Shown piece by piece: positions 1-7,845 of a stretch of DNA of 64,000 bases. How positions within the stretch are numbered: the first letter of the stretch is position 1; every line of letters begins with the position of its first letter. Both the position numbers and the translations under genes were made by a program. The notes beneath the pieces were generated by a model that worked only from the letters and a program-made list of their open reading frames with translations, had not been told where the DNA came from and ran no database searches. This stretch comes from Atopobiaceae bacterium UBA1367 (GTDB taxonomy: Bacteria > Actinomycetota > Coriobacteriia > Coriobacteriales > Atopobiaceae): positions 158,841 to 222,840 of the forward strand of contig DBRN01000012.1 in the NCBI GenBank assembly GCA_002305995.1. The letters are read 5' to 3'.

Positions 1-24
1 TTCGCCAAGAAGCTCATCGGCTAG
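1..24 (+). CDS. 3' end of an unidentified gene (partial)
   Basis: Only the last seven codons and a TAG stop (FAKKLIG) lie inside the window. The gene continues to the left, so its product cannot be named from this fragment. Its position 88 bases upstream of a lactose/cellobiose-family PTS EIIA gene in the same direction makes a PTS EIIB or EIIC subunit a reasonable guess, but that is inference from context only. Confidence 0.5.
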   Translation, partial: FAKKLIG

Positions 25-35
25 TGTGGTCATCC

Positions 36-64
36 GTGGCCTCCGCGCCTCGCACGGAGGCCAC
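36..64 (+). terminator. Intercistronic GC-rich hairpin
   Basis: GTGGCCTCCG (36-45) pairs perfectly with CGGAGGCCAC (55-64) around a 9-base loop. The following sequence is only weakly T-rich, so this may be a partial terminator or an RNA-stabilising hairpin that sets the level of the downstream EIIA gene relative to the upstream one. Confidence 0.5.
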
Positions 65-112
65 TGTTGTGCATCAAAGGGATAGGGAAGAAGAGAAGGT
101 AAGGAGACTGTC

Positions 113-442
113 ATGACCGAGGAGCTCGAGCTCACACTGTTCCAGATCATCACCGCTGCCGGTGGCTGCAAGTCCAACTACATCGGCGCGATCCAGGAGG
201 CCAAGGCCGGCAACTTTGACGTTGCCAAGTCCCTCATCAAGGACGGCGACGCCTACCTGTCCCAGGCCCACGATCCCCACGCCGCCCTTCTGGCCCAGGA
301 GGCGCAGCTTGCCATCGAGGGAAAGAACTCCGCCGACCTGGTCTGCCTGCTGCTCATCCACGCCGAGGACCAGATGATGAGCTGCGAGGTCTTCAAGCAG
401 ATGGCCGTCGAGTTCATCGAGCTCTACGAGAAGCTTGCCTGA
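113..442 (+). CDS. PTS lactose/cellobiose-family EIIA subunit
   Basis: This 109-residue protein is the soluble EIIA phosphocarrier of a lactose/N,N'-diacetylchitobiose-type phosphotransferase system. It takes phosphate from HPr and passes it to EIIB. Length and all-helical character match the LacF/ChbA family, and the family's HAEDQ motif is present near residue 83, supplying the phosphorylated histidine. An AAGG sequence near the N terminus is also typical. The start follows a purine-rich stretch (gagaaggtaaggag). It lies just upstream of a MupG-like gene and a protein containing an EIIB-like domain, so the transported sugar may be an amino-sugar disaccharide; the sugar itself cannot be read from EIIA. 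Confidence 0.93.
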   Translation: MTEELELTLFQIITAAGGCKSNYIGAIQEAKAGNFDVAKSLIKDGDAYLSQAHDPHAALLAQEAQLAIEGKNSADLVCLLLIHAEDQMMSCEVFKQMAVEFIELYEKLA

Positions 443-567
443 TCCACACGGCAGGCTCGACATGGCAGAGGCCATCGGGGCGGGAAGGGCTGACCCTTCC
501 CGCCCCGTCTGTGTCGCGCGCCAGCCAGGCCGTGGCATGCGCTGGCCGACCTGATGGGGGGCAAACC

Positions 568-1764
568 ATGATTACGCTTGGCGTGTCGGTGTACCCGGAC
601 ATCCGTCCGCTCGACGAGATCGCCCGCTATCTCGCGCTCGCGGCACGACATGGGTACCGCCGCGTGTTCACGAGCATGTTCTCGGTCGAGGGAGGCGCCG
701 AGGACGTGCTCGCCTACTTCCGCGACCTCGATGACGCTGCCCACGAGGTCGGCATGGAGGTCTCCCTCGACGTGAACCCCGCATGCCTGGCCCGTCTGGG
801 CGCCTCCCCGTCGGATCTGGGCGTGTTCGATGGGATCGGGGCCGACATCCTGCGCATGGACGGTGCGTACGGCGAGGCCGAGAATTACGAGATGCTCTGC
901 AATCCCTACGGGATCAGGATCGAGTACAACGCGTCGGCGCTCGACCCCGCGACCATCGAGTCGCTGGTCTCCCGTGGGGTCGACAGGGAACGGATGCTCG
1001 CGTGCCACAACTTCTATCCCCAGCGCTACACCGGCTTTCGCTGGGACAGGTTCCAGGAGGTGAACGGTCGCCTCGCGCCGCTCGGCATCCGCGTGGGGGC
1101 CTTCATCTCGTCGCAGGCTCCTGGCACCCATGGCGTGTGGGACGCGACCTGCGGGCTGCCCACCGTCGAGCGCCTGCGGACCTACCCCGCCGATCTGCAG
1201 GCGCGGATCATGGCCGCGACGGGCAGCGTGACCGACATCCTGTTTGGCAACGCCTATGCCTCCGAGGACGAGCTTGCCGCAGTGGCCGAGGCGATCGCGC
1301 CCGCACGACCCGTCCCGGTGCGCCCGGCGGCCCGCGGGGTCATCGCGGAGCTGGAGGCGTTCGTGGCGTCCTCGGGCAGGGGGAGCATCGCCCAGAGGAA
1401 GGTGCGTGTGGAGCCGCTCTATGACATCTCCGAGGTCGAGCGGGAGATCCTCTTTGACTTCTACCCCCACGTGGACGTCGGGGACAGCTCCGAGTGGATC
1501 TGGCGCACGCGCATCGAGCGGCAGGCCTATGCGGACGAGGCCATCCCGGCACGTCGGCATGTGGGCGAGCGCTTCGAGCGTGGTGACGTGGTCATCGTCA
1601 ACGACGCCTACAGGCACTATGCGGGCGAGGTCCAGGTCGTGCTGCGGCCCATCGTCGACGATGGCACCCGCAACCTCGTGGCACGCATCGACGCGCAGGA
1701 GATGGACCTCTTCGAGCTGGTGCGGGACGGCGATGCGGTCGTCTTTCTCCCTGTGGTCAGATAG
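568..1764 (+). CDS. MupG/DUF871 family protein (6-phospho-N-acetylmuramidase-like)
   Basis: A 398-residue protein of the DUF871 family, which includes MupG, the enzyme that cleaves MurNAc-6-phosphate-GlcNAc after PTS uptake during cell wall recycling. Residues 1 to about 240 form the TIM-barrel part (start ITLGVSVYPD, then a conserved acidic DGIGAD/RMDGAYG region and HNFYP), and the rest is the small C-terminal beta domain typical of the family. The ATG at 568 was chosen because GGGGG lies at the right distance upstream; an upstream in-frame extension to 511 lacks such a site. Placement between EIIA and an EIIB-containing fusion protein fits a role in hydrolysing a PTS-imported phosphorylated muropeptide disaccharide. 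Family assignment is strong, exact substrate inferred. Confidence 0.87.
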   Translation: MITLGVSVYPDIRPLDEIARYLALAARHGYRRVFTSMFSVEGGAEDVLAYFRDLDDAAHEVGMEVSLDVNPACLARLGASPSDLGVFDGIGADILRMDGAYGEAENYEMLCNPYGIRIEYNASALDPATIESLVSRGVDRERMLACHNFYPQRYTGFRWDRFQEVNGRLAPLGIRVGAFISSQAPGTHGVWDATCGLPTVERLRTYPADLQARIMAATGSVTDILFGNAYASEDELAAVAEAIAPARPVPVRPAARGVIAELEAFVASSGRGSIAQRKVRVEPLYDISEVEREILFDFYPHVDVGDSSEWIWRTRIERQAYADEAIPARRHVGERFERGDVVIVNDAYRHYAGEVQVVLRPIVDDGTRNLVARIDAQEMDLFELVRDGDAVVFLPVVR

Positions 1765-1864
1765 CGGGGCCGCTCCCCCCTGTCGATGCGGCCCTGTCAC
1801 GGGAGAGGTGTCGTATCATGGGGTGGGGTACGGGGAAGCATGTCAGGGTAGGGAGCGTCTTGCC

Positions 1865-4078
1865 ATGGCAGTCTATGTCACGGGCGACATACACGGTTGG
1901 TTGGACATAGGAAAGCTCACGCCTGAGCGGTGGCCGACGGGCGCCACGCTCAGGAGAAGCGACTTTCTGGTCATCTGCGGCGACTTCGGCCTCGTCTGGA
2001 CCGATCCCCCCACGCTGGAGGAGAAGTTCTTCCTCGACTGGCTTGACAGCCGCCCCTGGACGACGCTGTTCATCGACGGCAACCACGAGAACTACGCGCT
2101 GCTCGACAGCTTTCCCACCTGCGAGTGGCGCGGCGGCAAGGTCTCGCGCATCCCGGGCACCACCCACATCATCCACCTGCTGCGCGGGCAGGTGTACGAG
2201 ATGGGCAAGTTCGGCCGCTGGTTCTGCATGGGCGGCGCCGCCTCGCATGACGTCGGGGGCCGCGTCGAGGGCCTCTCGTGGTGGCCGCGCGAGATGCCCA
2301 GCCAGCAGGAGTACGCCGAGGCGCTGGCCAACCTCGAGCGGGTGGGCTGGGAGGTCGACTACGTCTTCACCCACGAGGTGCCGCGCAAGCTGAGGCGCCA
2401 TGCCATGGTGCGCCACTACGACCCAAGCCGCGAGCAGGACGACGAGCTGACGGCCTTCCTCCAGATGGTGGACGATCGCCTGGACAAGCGCCGGCTCAAG
2501 GTCTGGTATGCGGGCCACTACCACGATGACATGATGCTGCGCGACAGGCAGCACGCGGAGCTGTACAACCAGATCGTTGAGCTGGGCAAGCTTCCCGACG
2601 GGAGCATCCACCGGCACCTGCCGTACTGCAAGGAGTCGTGGATCGGCGTGGGCGGCGCCGGCCAGCGCTACCGCGAGTGGGTGCTCTCCCGCCAGATCGA
2701 GGGCTGCACCATCACCTGGGAGGACAACGAGCACATCTGCCTCGCCACCAACAGCATGTTCGGCAAGATCATCTTCCACCAGCGTGGCGACGATCCCGAG
2801 ATCGTGGAGATGCGCATCACCCGCAAGGCCGACGGGGCGCCGATGTTCCGCGTGCGCTTCGAGCTCTCCGAGGAGCTGCGCGCCAAGGAGCTCTTCCTCG
2901 AGATGGCCGAGGTGCTCGACCGCACCGACATCAGGGGCATGACGCGCGTGCTGCTCTGCTGCGCGGCGGGCGTCACGACCGTCCTCTATGAGCGCAGGCT
3001 GACGGAGCTGGCGGAGCGCCTCTCGCTCAACTACGACTTCAGCGCGATGCCCCTCGATGACGCCATAGCTCGCAACGGCCGCTATGACGTGGTCATGGTG
3101 GCACCCCAGATGGGGTATCGCTACAAGGACGCGGTCAAGGCGTTTCCCAACGCCACGGTCATCGAGATCCCCGACGAGATCTTCGCGACCTTTGACGTGA
3201 GGGCGACGCTGCGTCTCCTGCTCGACGCCATGTCCGAGGGCATCGAGCAGGAGGAGGCTGGCAGCGAGCTGGCGATCGTGCGGCCCATCGACAGCTCGAG
3301 GAGCGTGATGGTGGTGACGGTCATCCGTCGCGTGCACTCGCAGATCATCGGCTATCGTGTGTTCGCCGAGGGACGCATCGTCCTCGACGGCACGGTCTAC
3401 AAGCGTCATGTCGACTTCCGCGACATCGAGGACGTGCTTGCCACGGTCGTCCTCGACGGCATCGACGTGAGCTCCCTCGACGCGATAGGCATTGCCCTGC
3501 CCGGCATCATCAACCGCAACTCGATCTCCATGCCCTCCAGCGACATACGCGACTACGACCAGGGGCGGATGCTCAAGAAGCGCTACGGCATCGAGGTCTA
3601 CGTCGACAACAGCTCCAATGCCGCCGTGATGGGATGCTACATGAGCCAGGTCGACTACGACACGGTGGTGTTCCACGTGCAGCGCACGGGTCACCTCCCC
3701 TGCGGGGAGGGCATCGTGGTGGACGGGCACATGTCAAAGGGACGCCTCAACTACGGCGGCGAGCTGTCGCCGCTCACGCGCAGGTTCAAGTACTCGGGCA
3801 AGACCCACGAGATGGTGTGGACCTATGAGGGGATGAGGGAGATCGTCGCCTCCTATCTTGTCGCGAGCATCTGCACGGTGGCGCCCGATGCCATCTACGT
3901 GGCCTGCGCCCTCGTGAACGACATGGACGCCCTACGCCAGGAGCTGGCGAAGACGATACCCGAGCCCTACATCCCCGACCTGATTTGGGTGGAGGACCAC
4001 CGGGAGCTGGTCTTCCTCGGCGAGCTCGCCCTGTGCGTAGAGAAGCTGACCAACCCGCGTCCCCATCGCAAGTGGTAG
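1865..4078 (+). CDS. Three-part fusion: metallophosphoesterase, EIIB-like domain, ROK-like domain
   Basis: A 737-residue protein with three recognisable parts. Residues 1 to about 240 are a calcineurin-like metallophosphoesterase with all metal-binding motifs visible: GDIHG, GDFG, GNHEN, a THE histidine and GHYH. Residues about 359-455 resemble a lactose/cellobiose PTS EIIB domain: a beta strand, then CCAAGVTT with the candidate phospho-cysteine at Cys366, and later DVVMVAPQMGYR. Residues about 480-737 resemble the ROK sugar kinase/regulator fold (GIALPGIIN, VDNSSNAAV, GGELSP), but the usual ENDAN catalytic aspartate position reads NSS. This suggests a non-catalytic sugar-sensing or regulatory ROK domain. 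ATG 1865 follows GGGAG; the longer frame upstream is a shadow of the previous gene. Confidence 0.8.
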   Translation: MAVYVTGDIHGWLDIGKLTPERWPTGATLRRSDFLVICGDFGLVWTDPPTLEEKFFLDWLDSRPWTTLFIDGNHENYALLDSFPTCEWRGGKVSRIPGTTHIIHLLRGQVYEMGKFGRWFCMGGAASHDVGGRVEGLSWWPREMPSQQEYAEALANLERVGWEVDYVFTHEVPRKLRRHAMVRHYDPSREQDDELTAFLQMVDDRLDKRRLKVWYAGHYHDDMMLRDRQHAELYNQIVELGKLPDGSIHRHLPYCKESWIGVGGAGQRYREWVLSRQIEGCTITWEDNEHICLATNSMFGKIIFHQRGDDPEIVEMRITRKADGAPMFRVRFELSEELRAKELFLEMAEVLDRTDIRGMTRVLLCCAAGVTTVLYERRLTELAERLSLNYDFSAMPLDDAIARNGRYDVVMVAPQMGYRYKDAVKAFPNATVIEIPDEIFATFDVRATLRLLLDAMSEGIEQEEAGSELAIVRPIDSSRSVMVVTVIRRVHSQIIGYRVFAEGRIVLDGTVYKRHVDFRDIEDVLATVVLDGIDVSSLDAIGIALPGIINRNSISMPSSDIRDYDQGRMLKKRYGIEVYVDNSSNAAVMGCYMSQVDYDTVVFHVQRTGHLPCGEGIVVDGHMSKGRLNYGGELSPLTRRFKYSGKTHEMVWTYEGMREIVASYLVASICTVAPDAIYVACALVNDMDALRQELAKTIPEPYIPDLIWVEDHRELVFLGELALCVEKLTNPRPHRKW

Positions 4079-4200
4079 GGCGCGGCCGCCGCGCATGGGC
4101 CAACCCGACGCCGCGCGCCCGGCGGCCCGCCTCGTCGGCCTGCGCCGCCATGCCCGCGGGCACGCGGCGGTCACCTTGACCGTGGGGTCCTTGGGCCTCG

Positions 4201-4458
4201 CTAGGCCCGCGTCACCACGTTCGAATAGGCGGTCTTGGCACTCACGCCAGGAAGGCCGCCCACCTTCCCCGCGAGTGCCGAGATGGTGTCCTGCGGGGCA
4301 TCGATCGCGATGCTGATGATGTTGATGTCCCGGGCGCGGTAGGGGATGCCCAGGCGTCCCACGATGTGCGGGCCATACTCGTGCAGGATGGCGTTGAGCT
4401 GGTCGACGGAGCTCTCGTCCTCCACGATGATGCCGATTACGGCGACGCGCGTGTCCAT
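4201..4458 (-). CDS. TM1266-like ACT/NikR-fold regulator
   Basis: An 85-residue protein starting MDTRVAVIGIIVED and ending near SAKTAYSNVV. It matches the small TM1266 family ('iron-only hydrogenase system putative regulator'), which has an ACT/NikR-C-like ferredoxin fold. The ATG at 4458 is preceded on the minus strand by an excellent AGGAGGGAG; upstream codons in frame are spurious. Family members usually sit near hydE/F/G maturation genes, but here it stands alone and converges with the fusion gene, so its target is unknown. A role in sensing a small ligand is inference. Confidence 0.8.
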   Translation of the reverse strand: MDTRVAVIGIIVEDESSVDQLNAILHEYGPHIVGRLGIPYRARDINIISIAIDAPQDTISALAGKVGGLPGVSAKTAYSNVVTRA

Positions 4459-4611
4459 GGGTGGTCTCCCTCCTTGCAGCGGGTGACCTGTCGGGCACCC
4501 GGGTGTCGGCTGGCTCCATGGTAGCAAGGGTGCGGCGGCAGGGCCCGGTGCCGTCCGTGTCCGGCCGGCATGCGTCCATGGTTGGCTGCTGGCGCGCCCC
4601 GCCTGGGCCTC

Positions 4612-7194
4612 CTACCTGTCGGGCGCACCCTCGAGGGAGCGTATGAGGCCGGCGATCACGTCGTCGTCGGAGAACGCCCCGAGGATGCTCGCGAAGTTGC
4701 GCGCGACGGGAAAGACCTCCGCGTCGAGGGATGCCTGGACGCATTCGAAGAAGATCTCCGAGGTCCGCTCGGTGGGCGCCACGGGGATGCCGTGCGCCGC
4801 GAGCGTCTCCTCCACCTGCTCCTCGGTCACGTCTGCCGAGAGGGTGTCCGGGTTCTGCAGGTGCAGCAGGGAGAGCTCCATCGCCATCATGGGCATCGCG
4901 TGGGGCAGGAAGCGCATCGCGCTCTGGTAGCAGGCCTGCGCTGCCGCCACGTTGCCCCGCTTCCACTGGAAGAAGGCCATGCGGTAGTAGGCGAAGCCCA
5001 GCCCCTGCGGCTCGTGGGCACCCTCCAGCAGCAGGCAGAGCTGCTCGATGGCCTCGTCGTCGCGGTCGAGGGTCTCCAGGCACCTGACGAGGTGGAGGCG
5101 TGCGCGCGCGTCGAGCGGGGCAAGCCCTACGAGGCGCCTGGCATGTGTGAGGGCCCTCTCCGCCGCACCCGTCATGAGGTGCGCGATCGATAGGATCAAA
5201 TGCGCCTCGTAGTAGACGTTGGGCACCAGCATGACCGACCGGGCGGGCTCCCGCTCGCCGTGGATGCGGTTGTACAGGGCACGCTCGACGTAGGAGCCAA
5301 AATAGCGATATGAGATGGCGGGCGTGTCGTCATAGGTGCCGTGCGCGTCGATGGCCTCGATGACGGGCGAGAGGGCGCGGACGACCTTGTCGGGCTGACG
5401 CTGCACGAGCAGCTCCTTGGCATGGTCGCCGGCGCGGGTCAGGGTGTCGCCTCGGACGAACTCCTCGCCGACCGAGAGGGCGTCGTCCTCGAGCGTGCCC
5501 TCGATGAGACCGCGAACCACGCGCTCGGCCGCCGTGCGGACCGTGGGGTCGGGATCCTCGCCCGCGAGGTCCATGACGGTGCGCACGTTCTTCTGCGTGG
5601 CCCGCTCGTCATCCTGGGAGGCCAGGCGCCTCATGATGGCGTTGGCGACGACCGTGCGCCCATCGGCCTCCTCGATCGCCAGGCCGGAGACGTGGTCGGT
5701 TCCCAGCGACGTGGCCATGTGACCGTCGAGGCGCCTCGACGAGAGGGAGACGGGCATGTAGCGCCGGGAGGGACAGAACCGCTCCTCCTCGAGGTGGAAG
5801 GTCTGCCTGACAGGCCTGAGCCACCCGTCCTCGTAGCGCAGGACGGGGGCGAAGGAGCGATAGGTCTCCTGGAGGTCGCCTACGTCGTCAAGCTCGACCC
5901 GGGAGAAGCGGTGGCGGTCGAAGTCGACGGAGTAGTAGCAGTGCCTGTGCGAGGCACCTTCCATGACGGCGGCGACCCACACGTGGTGGATGCGCTCCGA
6001 GCAGCGAAACGCGCTGGCGGCGAGCAGCAGGCCGAGTCGCAGGGCATAGTCGGCAGCCGCCCGCTGGCGCATGTCGCCCGTCGTGGGGATGATCCCCAGC
6101 CCTTCGACGAGACAGGATGAGGGAAAGGCATCGGCCGGTGTCAGGTCGACCTCGATGGCGACGTTGCCGTCGGCCACATTGGTGCGGTAGCGCGCGGAGA
6201 GGCGATAGGGCAGCTGGAGCGTCTCGAGGGCCTGCGAGATACCATAGCGCACGGCCCACTCGCCGTCGGGCTGGCCTCCCATGTCAAGGGGAGGGGGCTG
6301 GTCGATGGGCGGTGCCTGCGCGACGATGGAGCGCGCGAGGCCCTGGTTGAGGCGATAGGCCTCCTCCTGCGTCGCGTCTGGGGCAAGCGAGGCGCTCGCG
6401 AAGCGGATGGCGTTGAGGGCGGCCTCGAGCTTGATGACGCGCCGCATGGCCAGGGAGGGGACGCGCGCCTCGCCCACCTTGAGACGCAGCATGCCGGAGT
6501 GCGGGGACCGCAGCGCGAAGAGCGTGGGCAGCTCGACGTCGGTGGCAAACAGGCCTGCCTCCTCGAGCATGCGCGAGGCGTAGCGCTCCAGGTCGCAGGG
6601 CTGCGGACGGTCGGCCTCGCGTCCGGCGGACGCCTGGCGCGTGCGGATGTCGCCCACGAAGCGCTTGAGCTCGGCGATGGGGTCGCTTGACTCGACGAGC
6701 AGGTCGGCGAGCTGGGGAAACTCGAGCGTGGAGGGCGGCTCGGTGGGGACGAGGGCTGTGGCCGCGACCGGTGGCCCACCCTCGCGTTCGCGGGAGATGG
6801 GGGAGGGGTGCGCGTCCTGGTCACCGGAGGGGGTGCGTGACCCGTCCGAGCTGGCGTCCGCGAGGGGGGCGGCGCCAGGCCGCAGGCCCTTCGCGGGCGG
6901 CTCGACGCCTGCGCCTGTGTGGCGCGCTGGTCCGTCGCGTCCCTCGGACGGCTGGGCCTTGCGAGCCGGGGGCGCGCTGCGGGCAGGCGCCCCGTCGCGC
7001 ACGTACCGCCCATGCCCGGCGTACCAGTGCGAGATGACGCTCGCGGCGAGGAGGCATGCCGAGGCGATGGCCCCGCAGCCGGCGAGAAGGCCACCGCCGT
7101 GCAGCGATGACCAGAGCGTGCCGGCCAGAAGGGCGAGGAACGCGAGCTCTGCAAGGATATGCAGGACGTGGTCTATGTGCCGTGTGTCTCTCAT
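4612..7194 (-). CDS. Membrane-anchored TPR-repeat protein of unknown function
   Basis: An 860-residue protein that I cannot assign to a named family. Residues about 15-60 form two adjacent hydrophobic segments, so it is probably membrane-anchored. Residues about 70-150 are low-complexity, rich in Pro, Ala, Arg and Gly. The middle contains an unrecognised alpha/beta region, and the last third has tetratricopeptide-like helical pairs (for example around LVGLAPLDARARLHLVRCLE and MAFFQWKRGNVAAAQACYQS). The start at 7194 (MRDTRHIDH) sits just before the first membrane segment; there is no clear Shine-Dalgarno site, and in-frame sequence upstream to 7440 is repeat-derived. The gene is not in an operon. 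A role as a scaffold for an envelope complex is only a guess. Confidence 0.7.
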   Translation of the reverse strand: MRDTRHIDHVLHILAELAFLALLAGTLWSSLHGGGLLAGCGAIASACLLAASVISHWYAGHGRYVRDGAPARSAPPARKAQPSEGRDGPARHTGAGVEPPAKGLRPGAAPLADASSDGSRTPSGDQDAHPSPISREREGGPPVAATALVPTEPPSTLEFPQLADLLVESSDPIAELKRFVGDIRTRQASAGREADRPQPCDLERYASRMLEEAGLFATDVELPTLFALRSPHSGMLRLKVGEARVPSLAMRRVIKLEAALNAIRFASASLAPDATQEEAYRLNQGLARSIVAQAPPIDQPPPLDMGGQPDGEWAVRYGISQALETLQLPYRLSARYRTNVADGNVAIEVDLTPADAFPSSCLVEGLGIIPTTGDMRQRAAADYALRLGLLLAASAFRCSERIHHVWVAAVMEGASHRHCYYSVDFDRHRFSRVELDDVGDLQETYRSFAPVLRYEDGWLRPVRQTFHLEEERFCPSRRYMPVSLSSRRLDGHMATSLGTDHVSGLAIEEADGRTVVANAIMRRLASQDDERATQKNVRTVMDLAGEDPDPTVRTAAERVVRGLIEGTLEDDALSVGEEFVRGDTLTRAGDHAKELLVQRQPDKVVRALSPVIEAIDAHGTYDDTPAISYRYFGSYVERALYNRIHGEREPARSVMLVPNVYYEAHLILSIAHLMTGAAERALTHARRLVGLAPLDARARLHLVRCLETLDRDDEAIEQLCLLLEGAHEPQGLGFAYYRMAFFQWKRGNVAAAQACYQSAMRFLPHAMPMMAMELSLLHLQNPDTLSADVTEEQVEETLAAHGIPVAPTERTSEIFFECVQASLDAEVFPVARNFASILGAFSDDDVIAGLIRSLEGAPDR

Positions 7195-7351
7195 GTTGTG
7201 AAATGTATACCCATCGAGAAGTCGGCCGTGTCCCACCTGCCGCGACAGGAAGGGAAATTGCCGACTTGTGATGGTTTTCTGACTGTGGCGGGAAGGAAGT
7301 CGAGGGCTTGTGGCCGCCACCTGCGTCCTGCATGGATGCATGGAGCTGCGC

Positions 7352-7426
7352 GGAGCGCGTGAGCTCATGTTCTGGCGAGTTGGGGTTCCGGAGCGCGTGA
7401 GTCCATATTCTGGAAAGTTGGGATTC
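7352..7426. repeat. Two 37-bp direct repeats upstream of the ArsR gene
   Basis: GGAGCGCGTGAG followed by a TTCTGG..AGTTGGG segment occurs at 7352-7388 and again at 7390-7426 with several substitutions. Together with a degenerate copy of the window's GGAAAGG/ACTTGTG repeat family near 7250-7320, this fills most of the 295-base gap between the TPR gene and the ArsR gene. No function is visible; the proximity to the ArsR promoter leaves a regulatory role possible. Confidence 0.55.
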
Positions 7427-7438
7427 ATACTTGAAGAC

Positions 7439-7454
7439 ATGAACAGATGCTCAT
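7439..7454. promoter_or_regulatory. Candidate ArsR/SmtB-type operator
   Basis: ATGAACAGATGCTCAT has ATGA/TCAT arms separated by 8 bases, resembling the 12-2-12 type operators (TGAACA..TGTTCA) bound by zinc- and cadmium-responsive ArsR/SmtB repressors. It lies in an AT-rich stretch 36 bases upstream of the ArsR start codon, where it could block transcription of the regulator-ATPase operon. Confidence 0.5.
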
Positions 7455-7489
7455 ATATTAGTTATAAGGGACGACCACTGGAGGGCGCA

Positions 7490-7843
7490 ATGCGAGAGGA
7501 ACACACCGTCGAGGCCGACGCGGTCATCGAGAACTACCTTGCCAACGAGGACATCATCTACGAGGCGACGCGGATCTTCGACGCGCTGTCCGACTACACG
7601 CGGTTTCAGATCCTCTCGGCACTCTGCGTGGCGAGCAGGAGCGTGTCCGAGCTCAAGGGCATCTGTCACGTCTCGCAATCGGCGATATCACATCAGCTGC
7701 GGTTGCTGCGCGACAGGGGTCTGGTGTCTGCCCGCCGCGACGGGCAGCACGTCATCTATTCCTTGGCAGACGAGCACGTGGCCACCCTCATGCGCGTGGG
7801 CCTCGAGCACGCTGCCGAGGCCGTGCCTGTGGAAGGGAACTGA
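7490..7843 (+). CDS. ArsR/SmtB family metal-responsive repressor
   Basis: A 117-residue winged-helix protein of the ArsR/SmtB type. The recognition helix region reads VSQSAISHQLRLLRDRGLV and the wing is ARRDGQHVIYSL, both characteristic. An acidic N terminus precedes the first helix and ALSDYTRFQILSAL is the conserved alpha-2/alpha-3 segment. ATG 7490 follows GGAGGGCGC; the frame is open further upstream but through repeat DNA. It ends 2 bases before the P-type ATPase start, so the two form an operon in which the repressor releases DNA when Zn, Cd or a similar metal binds. The C-terminal histidine region (DEHVATLMRVGLEHAAE) fits the alpha-5 metal site of CzrA-like members. Confidence 0.9.
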   Translation: MREEHTVEADAVIENYLANEDIIYEATRIFDALSDYTRFQILSALCVASRSVSELKGICHVSQSAISHQLRLLRDRGLVSARRDGQHVIYSLADEHVATLMRVGLEHAAEAVPVEGN

Positions 7844-7845
7844 TC

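Noticed and set aside
1757..3730. A 657-codon minus-strand open frame
   Set aside because: It is antisense to the metallophosphoesterase fusion, with biased composition and no start site.
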